From Acidimicrobiaceae bacterium (GTDB taxonomy: Bacteria > Actinomycetota > Acidimicrobiia > Acidimicrobiales > RAAP-2), in NCBI GenBank assembly GCA_027451285.1, contig DAIDJP010000057.1, positions 1-33,613 of the forward strand: a DNA stretch of 33,613 bases. The letters run 5' to 3'. Shown here in pieces: positions 29,073-33,613 of the stretch. Position 1 is the first letter of the stretch. Each line of letters opens with the position of its first letter. Position numbers and translations under genes: made by a program. The notes under the pieces were generated by a model, which worked only from the letters and a program-made list of their open reading frames with translations, did no database searches and was not told where the DNA came from.

Positions 29073-30008
29073 ATGAATCTTCGAATGTGGTCGGTAGCTC
29101 GTCGCGCGAGCGCGGCGATCGTGATGTCGATGGGGCTCGTCAGTGCTACGGCCAGCGCATCAAGCGCGCCTGCGGCTCGACACTTCCCCGACGTCGCGCG
29201 CGTCACGCCGGGTAGCGACTACTTGGCACTCGGTGACTCAGTCTCCTTCGGCTACCGCGAATCGACGACGGTGCCCGCCCCGGACTACAGTTCGGCCGCC
29301 AACTTCGTGGGCTTCCCCGAGGACGTTGCCTCCGCTCTCGGTCTGCACTTGGCGAACGCCTCATGCCCGGGTGAGACGTCGTCGAGCTTCCTCAGTGCCA
29401 GCGCACAGAGCAATGGCTGCGAGAATCGCGTCAGTTCCGTGGGAACGCTTGTGCCGGGGGGTTACCGATCGCTCTACCCGCTGCACGTGTCGTACACGGG
29501 CAGCCAAATGGCCTACGCACTGCAGTATTTGAAGTCGCACCCGCGAACCAGTTTGATCACGCTGATGATCGGGGCCAATGACGGCTTCATCTGCCAAGAG
29601 ATCACGACGGACCAGTGCACATCCCCGGCGGAATTGGCGCCCGTGCTCGCGACGGTCCAGAAGAACGTGGCCACCATCCTGCACGGCCTGCGGGTCACCG
29701 CCCACTTCAAGGGTCAGATCGTTCTGGTCAACTACTACTCGACGGACTACTCCAGCGCGTTGGCTTCGGCAGCCAGCCAAGCGCTCAATCAGGCCCTGGA
29801 CCAGGGCGGCGCTGGATTCAATGTGAAGATCGCTGACGGCTACGCCGCCTTCAGCCAGGCGGCCCAGTACTCCGCGGGCAACACGTGCAACGCCGGCCTG
29901 CTCACGCAGTTGTACACGGGCAGCACCATGACGGGTTGCGGAGTCCACCCGAGCGTGGGTGGACAGGCGATTCTCGCTCAGACGGTGGAGTCTGTGGTGC
30001 GCAAGTAG
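29073..30008 (+). CDS. Secreted SGNH/GDSL-type hydrolase
   Basis: The protein has 311 residues from the ATG at 29073, with AAGGGAGAGA ending 2-3 nt upstream of it; the open frame extends to 28857 but has no support there. A signal peptide (MNLRMWSVARR, hydrophobic core, ASASSAPAA near 28-35) directs export. Block I is YLALGDSVSFGY with nucleophile Ser56; block III is MIGANDGF with Asn169; block V is GCGVHPSVGG with His292. The residue three before that His, usually Asp, is Cys289 here. Six or more cysteines suggest disulphides. Such enzymes are extracellular esterases or lipases. Confidence 0.88.
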   Translation: MNLRMWSVARRASAAIVMSMGLVSATASASSAPAARHFPDVARVTPGSDYLALGDSVSFGYRESTTVPAPDYSSAANFVGFPEDVASALGLHLANASCPGETSSSFLSASAQSNGCENRVSSVGTLVPGGYRSLYPLHVSYTGSQMAYALQYLKSHPRTSLITLMIGANDGFICQEITTDQCTSPAELAPVLATVQKNVATILHGLRVTAHFKGQIVLVNYYSTDYSSALASAASQALNQALDQGGAGFNVKIADGYAAFSQAAQYSAGNTCNAGLLTQLYTGSTMTGCGVHPSVGGQAILAQTVESVVRK

Positions 30009-30183
30009 CGTCACTTGGCTCTCACGATCGTTGGCGGCTCGCGGCGACTCGGGGCGCGGCTTCGCTCTCAGAAGGTAATCGAGTTTCGATGTGGGGACTT
30101 TTCACGCGCAAGAGTGGACCTGCCGGTGTCGCAGAGGCAGCCCCGTGATTAACCGTTGAGACGTAGGCTAAGACTGTCTTTCG

Positions 30184-30207
30184 CGCGGAACTCCTCGCGG
30201 AAGTCCC
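30184..30207 (+). repeat. Two 12-nt tandem repeats abutting a tRNA-Arg 5' half
   Basis: CGCGGAACTCCT (30184-30195) and CGCGGAAGTCCC (30196-30207) have an exact 12-nt period and end at the base before the tRNA 5' end. The same unit occurs three times before the second tRNA half at 31902. Confidence 0.7.
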
Positions 30208-30252
30208 GCCCTCGTAGCTCAGGGGATAGAGCATCGGTTTCCTAATCCGAAG
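30208..30252 (+). pseudogene. 5' half of a tRNA-Arg(CCT) gene, copy A
   Basis: The 5' acceptor strand GCCCTCG (30208-30214), TA, D-arm GCTC/GAGC (30217-30232) and anticodon arm TCGGT-TTCCTAA-TCCGA (30234-30250) give a convincing tRNA-Arg start with anticodon CCT. After CCGAA the sequence stops matching a tRNA: no T-arm and no CGAGGGC partner for the acceptor follows. The anticodon stem carries a U-U mismatch next to the loop. It is the left boundary of the Fic segment and looks like an attachment-site half. Confidence 0.75.
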
Positions 30253-30340
30253 ATTGATGTGGTACAAAATGGGAAATGCTGGGAAACCAGGCGTTTCACT
30301 GGCTCCAAATGGGCCATAGGACAGTCGTGTTGCGGAAATA

Positions 30341-30359
30341 TGGAGCAACATTGGAGCAA
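30341..30359 (+). repeat. Direct repeat pair with 11-nt spacing, near tRNA half A
   Basis: TGGAGCAA occurs at 30341-30348 and 30352-30359, start to start 11 nt, about 95 nt to the right of the anticodon loop. Tyrosine integrases of the phage type often bind paired arm sites with about one helical turn spacing at such a distance from the core. A similar pair follows copy B. Confidence 0.5.
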
Positions 30360-30405
30360 AAAACGAACAGTAATCTTGCTCCTGGCGAGCGCAGAGAGGC
30401 GAACT

Positions 30406-30440
30406 CAACCCTAAACATGCCAGACTCTTATTTAGGGTTG
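30406..30440 (+). promoter_or_regulatory. Operator-like inverted repeat in the fic promoter region
   Basis: CAACCCTAAA (30406-30415) and TTTAGGGTTG (30431-30440) are perfect 10-bp inverted repeats with a 15-nt spacer. Right after them comes TAAGATAAT (30441-30449), a plausible -10 region, then AAGGAG (30457-30462) and the ATG at 30468. The right arm would cover the -35 area, so a bound protein would repress. Confidence 0.55.
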
Positions 30441-30467
30441 TAAGATAATCCTACTTAAGGAGAACTC

Positions 30468-31736
30468 ATGTCCAGGGTTATTCGCCGTCGTTGGATCAGC
30501 AGTCACGACGGTCCGTCGCGCAAGGATAACCGCGGGTGCGAATACGAAATCTACGTCCCGGACAAGCTTGTCGGACGTAACTTCATGATCGATGGTGAGG
30601 TCGCTGCCGACATCGCCGACGCTGAGGCTTCGATTGCACGGCTTAACGTTGAGGCAACCAGCCTCGTCGATACCGAAGCGCTTGCTCGTATCCTGCTGCG
30701 AGCCGAGTCCGTCGCGTCGTCTCGGATTGAAGGATTGGAGATTGGAGCCCGACGACTACTTCGAGCCGAAGCTGCACGAGTGCTCGGCGACGCCCCTTCC
30801 GATGTCAAAGCAGTCGAGGTACTTGGGAACATCGATGGAATGGTTTACGGCATCAATGCCGTCGGTTCTGGTGATCTCATCACGGTGGAAATACTTCTCG
30901 AAATCCATCGGCGGCTCTTGTCCGGGACGAGGCTTGAGGTGTACGGCGGAAGGTTCCGTGAACAGCAGAACTGGATCGGTGGAAGTGCGTACAACCCGTG
31001 CTCTGCAGCTTTCGTGCCTCCTCCACCCGAGTTGGTCGAAGGACTGATCGCCGACCTCGTCAACTTCGCCAACGAAGATTCACTTCCCGCGGTCGCTCAA
31101 GCAGCCATCGCGCACGCACAGTTCGAGACGATTCACCCATTCGTTGACGGCAACGGTAGAACGGGTCGTGCGTTGGTGCACCTGATCTTGCGGCGTCGAA
31201 GCGTCGCGCCTCGTATTTTGCCGCCAGTCTCACTCATCTTGGCGACCTGGGCACAGGACTACATTGATGGGTTGATGGCCATCCGGTACCGGGGGCCAGC
31301 AACTTCAAAAATGGCGTCCGAAGGAATCAATTTGTGGATCGGACGATTCGCTACCGCCTGCAAACGCGCAGTGGACGACGCGACGTTATTCGAGCAGCAA
31401 GCACGCTCCATCGAAGCGTCGTGGCGAGAAAAGCTGGGCAGAGTTCGAGCTCGTTCCGCGGCTGACCTACTCCTTGGCGTGCTTGTCGGCGCGCCCGTTG
31501 TTACGGTGAACAGCGCCGCTGAAATGGTGGGCCGAAGTTTCATCCAGACCAATGAAGCGATTCAGCGGCTGGTCGATGCGGGCATCCTCAAGCAGATCAC
31601 TGTTGGCCGACGCAACCGAGCCTTTGAGGCACCGGAGATCATTGCGGCCTTTACCGCCCTGGAGCGTCAACTCGCCAGTCCCGGGGGCGACACCCCGACG
31701 AGTGAGCCGGTAAGGACAGTCCCACGCAGGAAATGA
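30468..31736 (+). CDS. Fic family protein, class II (self-inhibited), with C-terminal winged helix
   Basis: This 422-residue enzyme has the Fic motif HPFVDGNGRTGR at 223-234, complete with His223, the acidic residue and the GNGRxxR anion hole, so AMP (or other nucleotide) transfer from ATP to target proteins is expected. The flap GRFREQQNWIGG is at 161-172. An inhibitory helix motif SSRIEG at 84-89 fits (S/T)xxxE(G/N) in front of the Fic core, which marks class II proteins that block their own ATP site through the Glu; no separate antitoxin is then needed. Residues about 330-400 look like a winged helix, hinting at DNA binding. AAGGAG precedes the ATG. It is the only gene between the two tRNA-Arg halves. 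Confidence 0.93.
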   Translation: MSRVIRRRWISSHDGPSRKDNRGCEYEIYVPDKLVGRNFMIDGEVAADIADAEASIARLNVEATSLVDTEALARILLRAESVASSRIEGLEIGARRLLRAEAARVLGDAPSDVKAVEVLGNIDGMVYGINAVGSGDLITVEILLEIHRRLLSGTRLEVYGGRFREQQNWIGGSAYNPCSAAFVPPPPELVEGLIADLVNFANEDSLPAVAQAAIAHAQFETIHPFVDGNGRTGRALVHLILRRRSVAPRILPPVSLILATWAQDYIDGLMAIRYRGPATSKMASEGINLWIGRFATACKRAVDDATLFEQQARSIEASWREKLGRVRARSAADLLLGVLVGAPVVTVNSAAEMVGRSFIQTNEAIQRLVDAGILKQITVGRRNRAFEAPEIIAAFTALERQLASPGGDTPTSEPVRTVPRRK

Positions 31737-31865
31737 GCGGTCCGGAGTCGCACGTGTGATTCGATCATGAAGGTTGTCGGCGCCGAGCGTGAAAGTGGAT
31801 TCAACCAAGTGTCGATTCGAAGTCCTTCTGAAGTTCGCACGGCGTAGGCTGGAGGACGATTTACG

Positions 31866-31901
31866 CGCGGAGCTTGACGCGGAACTTCGCGCGGAAGTCC
31901 C
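31866..31901 (+). repeat. Three 12-nt tandem repeats abutting a tRNA-Arg 5' half
   Basis: CGCGGAGCTTGA (31866-31877), CGCGGAACTTCG (31878-31889) and CGCGGAAGTCCC (31890-31901) have an exact 12-nt period and end at the base before the tRNA 5' end. The last unit is identical to the last unit before copy A. Confidence 0.7.
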
Positions 31902-31945
31902 GCTCCCGTAGCTCAGGGGATAGAGCATCGGTTTCCTAAACCGAA
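31902..31945 (+). pseudogene. 5' half of a tRNA-Arg(CCT) gene, copy B
   Basis: Acceptor strand GCTCCCG (31902-31908), D-arm GCTC/GAGC (31911-31926) and a perfect anticodon arm TCGGT-TTCCTAA-ACCGA (31928-31944) give anticodon CCT. Between the end of the acceptor strand and the anticodon loop (31908-31939) it is identical to copy A. The acceptor strand differs (GCTCCCG against GCCCTCG), so the copies have diverged or come from different sources. The match to a tRNA ends after CCGAA; no T-arm follows. No 3' half is found anywhere in the window. Confidence 0.75.
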
Positions 31946-32070
31946 TACTCGTGCCTGAACAACCCTCCCAGAAACCCATAAAAGGCAAGGGGTTACTGGG
32001 AAAGTGCCTATTTCTAAGGGCTGTGAGATTCCCGGCTGTACCCCACAATTCACGGCGATTCCTCACCAAT

Positions 32071-32090
32071 GTTGTGCTGTGGTTGTGCTG
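32071..32090 (+). repeat. Direct repeat pair with 11-nt spacing, near tRNA half B
   Basis: GTTGTGCTG occurs at 32071-32079 and 32082-32090, again 11 nt apart start to start, about 130 nt to the right of the anticodon loop of copy B. The sequence differs from the pair after copy A, but the arrangement is the same. Confidence 0.5.
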
Positions 32091-32329
32091 GGATCTGCGA
32101 CGGATCTCCAGCCAAGGGTTTCACCGGCCCCGTGAGATTGCGCATGCCTGACCTGTCGTGTACTGCAGGCCTCGTTCTATTGAATCGGTCGAGCACCGCT
32201 GACACTCGATCGTAGTTTGTTGTGAGCGGAGGTCCGGTCTACGAGACGATAGGTGTTGCCTATTCAGTTGGGCGACGCACTGACCCTCGGTGGCAAGAAG
32301 CAATCGATTCAGTAATCGGCATTACAAAG

Positions 32330-32390
32330 CGAGTGATCTGGACGTATTACCCTAAGAAATCGAAATGCCGTAATTAGGCCAGATCACTCG
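32330..32390. repeat. 12-bp perfect inverted repeat with 37-nt spacer
   Basis: CGAGTGATCTGG (32330-32341) and CCAGATCACTCG (32379-32390) are perfect inverted repeats. The spacer contains a second, partial pairing (GTATTAC / GTAATTA). It may be the ends of a tiny insertion sequence relative, a recombination site or a structured RNA. Confidence 0.5.
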
Positions 32391-32393
32391 GTA

Positions 32394-32410
32394 ACCTGCC
32401 CACGGCAGGT
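32394..32410. terminator. Short perfect hairpin
   Basis: ACCTGCC (32394-32400) and GGCAGGT (32404-32410) pair around CAC. It lies about 210 nt beyond the stop of the minus-strand hydrolase and directly beside the larger inverted repeat; a terminator for that gene is possible. Confidence 0.35.
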
Positions 32411-32618
32411 CATTGTCGCCAAGACGGCAGCGCTTCCGGCGTTCGATTATGGCTCGCGATGAACCATCTTTGAAAACGAGGAATCGATACCGGTTACCGA
32501 CAGTAAGCGGCTGGCTATTGCGTATTCTGCCAGCTTGAGTGGCAATGATGTTCCATCGGAATAAATTCTTGATGAATGGCAGCAGTTGTCTTGCTGTGGC
32601 GCAGGGTGAACACAGAAA

Positions 32619-33401
32619 CTACGGATGCAGAATTTCAGCGCGCACGGCGGCATCGATTCCGCGGTGACGCCAGACGTCTTCGCGGAGCCAATTCGAATGT
32701 TTGAGCCAGCCAATAGGCAGAGGTTGGAATACACCAGACTCAGGAGGAAAATTGAGTCCATCAGATACTGCTCGGTTTGCGCGCTGCCACGACCATCGCG
32801 ACGCTAGTTGATCAACCAGGATCACCCTATCCAAATGAGTTCGATAACTAGCTATCCGGCCAACATTGCCTCTGATAGTGTTCCACTCCTCAGTACTCCT
32901 CTGATTGGCTGGAGTACTAAGCAAAATTAGGCGACTTATGCGAAGTCCTTCGGCGGCTGCGGTCAAGGCAACATTGCCTCCATGACTGTGAGCAAATACG
33001 ACATTCAAGGTCCCACTGCCGCCGTACGTGTTAGCCCAATCGGAAAGTCTTTGCGCCCCTTCTAATTGGGAACTTAGCGTATAACGGGATCCCCAGCGAA
33101 AATACTCGTCTGAGTTGTTAAAGAGGTCACCAGCAATGTCACGTCGCAGAAATTGGTAAAAGCTGTGAGGAGGGGTCAATGGGCCAGGGCTAAAATAGGT
33201 GAATGTCCCATGTATACCAATGCTGACTATCGGAGTATTGCGACGCCTTGAAGCACTATCGGCACGCGTGAGTTGTTCTTTTTGGCCGAAACGTTTGCGT
33301 GATGCGCTTCCCGCCTCACTGGTCGGTACTAACTGTTGAACAATAGTTTCTGCCATTTGTGTCGTATTACTCGCTGTGCCGCGGGCCAGTATGCGGAGCA
33401 T
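32619..33401 (-). CDS. Alpha/beta-hydrolase domain protein, probably 5'-truncated
   Basis: From the first ATG clear of the transposase (33399-33401) the protein has 260 residues. An oxyanion-hole HGT (about 64-66, in IVSIGIHGTFTYF) and a nucleophile elbow FAHSHGGN (about 136-143, Ser139) define a serine hydrolase of the alpha/beta fold. Asp197 (VILVDQLA) and His235 (WLKHSNW) are candidates for the other triad members. The 60 residues before the domain are Ser/Thr/Arg-rich and unstructured. No ribosome site precedes either possible start, and the frame runs on into the IS30 end, so the true N-terminus was probably lost. GC content is much lower than in the chromosome to the left. Lipase, esterase or toxin domain cannot be told apart. 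Confidence 0.65.
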   Translation of the reverse strand: MLRILARGTASNTTQMAETIVQQLVPTSEAGSASRKRFGQKEQLTRADSASRRRNTPIVSIGIHGTFTYFSPGPLTPPHSFYQFLRRDIAGDLFNNSDEYFRWGSRYTLSSQLEGAQRLSDWANTYGGSGTLNVVFAHSHGGNVALTAAAEGLRISRLILLSTPANQRSTEEWNTIRGNVGRIASYRTHLDRVILVDQLASRWSWQRANRAVSDGLNFPPESGVFQPLPIGWLKHSNWLREDVWRHRGIDAAVRAEILHP

Positions 33402-33436
33402 TGCGAGTTCTGGAGTTTGACCAAGACCTGGCGAGT

Positions 33437-33613
33437 TCAAGCGGTCAGAGCAACGACAGCAGCATTGTAGCGATCGGCAGCTGACCCCCACTGGAAGATC
33501 CTTCTCGGCATCGTGTTGATGCGATGACTGATTGCGTCGAGGTATTCGGGTGAGTAGATGGACAGATCGGTGCCCTTGCCGACGTAGCGTCGCAGGAGCC
33601 CATTGAAATTCTC
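33437..33613 (-). CDS. IS30-family transposase, C-terminal part (runs off the window)
   Basis: The minus-strand frame from the window edge to TGA at 33437-33439 gives 58 residues. It shows ENFNGLLRRYVGKGTDLSIY, then DAISHRINTMPRRIFQW and DRYNAAVVALTA. This is the end of the DDE domain of IS30-type transposases: the catalytic Glu sits in E-N-x-N-G-L-L-R, followed by the usual 'KGTDLS' and 'N..PR...W..' segments. The 5' part lies beyond 33613. The insertion sequence end should be within about 15 nt after the stop (about 33425-33436), next to the truncated hydrolase frame. Confidence 0.88.
   Translation of the reverse strand, partial: ENFNGLLRRYVGKGTDLSIYSPEYLDAISHRINTMPRRIFQWGSAADRYNAAVVALTA

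Larger units (their letters stand above)
30009..30467. other. 459-nt gap holding the tRNA-Arg half A, repeats and the fic control region
   Basis: After the SGNH hydrolase stop there is about 150 nt with no gene I can support. Then come the 12-nt repeats, the tRNA half, the 11-nt-spaced repeats and the fic operator. A 19-codon frame at about 30090-30149 (MWGLFTRKSGPAGVAEAAP) has no well-placed ribosome site and is not called. Confidence 0.55.
30208..31945. mobile_element. 1.7-kb Fic-bearing segment bounded by tRNA-Arg 5' halves
   Basis: Two similar tracts of about 90-100 nt (30163-30252 and 31844-31945), each made of leader, 12-nt repeats and tRNA-Arg 5' half in the same orientation, bracket a segment holding one gene. 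The segment is less GC-rich than the chromosome on the left. There is no integrase inside. I infer a small non-autonomous integrative element, or one unit of a tandem array at tRNA-Arg. Confidence 0.55.
31737..32618. other. 882-nt gap holding tRNA-Arg half B and inverted repeats
   Basis: No protein gene can be supported. Apart from the 12-nt repeats, the tRNA half and the 11-nt-spaced pair, the stretch contains the inverted repeats at 32330-32390 and 32394-32410. A minus-strand frame at 32447-32761 overlaps the hydrolase gene and lacks coding character. Confidence 0.5.

Noticed and set aside
30208..30470. Group I intron in tRNA-Arg(CCT), as known from some bacteria
   Set aside because: Such introns interrupt the anticodon loop and are followed by a 3' exon. 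Here the tRNA match continues past the loop and no 3' exon follows within the window.
32447..32761. 104-codon minus-strand frame
   Set aside because: Overlaps the end of the alpha/beta-hydrolase gene in another frame; Cys/Ser-rich composition without motifs.

Overview
The window looks like a piece of chromosome from a high-GC Gram-positive bacterium, most likely an actinomycete-type lineage such as Acidimicrobiia. Grounds: strongly GC-biased third codon positions in all core genes, many GTG starts with GTGA/ATGA stop-start overlaps, paired LmbE-family deacetylases, a split methylmalonyl-CoA mutase and hairpins without U-tracts after genes. The lineage is an inference; no rRNA is present to settle it.

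Layout. 1-436: end of one gene and the stand-alone B12-binding subunit of methylmalonyl-CoA mutase. 437-929: a scar holding a decayed tRNA-Gly 3' part and a broken C-terminal copy of the nucleotidyltransferase found further right. 930-6466 (minus): a small exported protein, a large LuxR/LAL ATPase regulator, a sugar-phosphate nucleotidyltransferase overlapping fabH, and a hotdog thioesterase. 6497-12258 (plus): threonine aldolase, a PRC/MgtE-N/CBS sensor with an Nramp-related (probably Mg2+) transporter, and two overlapping LmbE-type deacetylases. 12294-16664 (plus): a tightly overlapping operon of ABC ATPase, permease, NMT1/THI5-type binding protein, ribokinase and nucleoside hydrolase, which reads as nucleoside or pyrimidine uptake and salvage; it converges on ahcY, whose product adenosine is a nucleoside. 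16669-19275 (minus): ahcY and ychF. 19362-28355: a small exported protein, a membrane-anchored His-rich protein, an ABC-F ATPase, a GNAT acetyltransferase, a YihY membrane protein, an orphan family-5 solute-binding protein behind an AT-rich control region, a DUF1295 membrane enzyme and an SDR. 29073-30008: a secreted SGNH hydrolase.

From about 30160 to the right edge the character changes: lower GC, large non-coding spacers, repeats and mobile DNA. Two diverged copies of the 5' half of a tRNA-Arg(CCT) gene, each preceded by exact-period 12-nt tandem repeats and each followed by a pair of short direct repeats with 11-nt spacing, flank a 1.7-kb segment whose only gene is a self-inhibited (class II) Fic enzyme with an operator-like inverted repeat. 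To its right lie a long inverted repeat, an alpha/beta hydrolase ORF that seems cut at its 5' end, and the C-terminus of an IS30-type transposase running off the window. I read this as a tandem array of small integrative elements at a tRNA-Arg gene. It is the most novel part of the window. No integrase and no tRNA-Arg 3' half are visible, so the array must continue to the right or have lost them.
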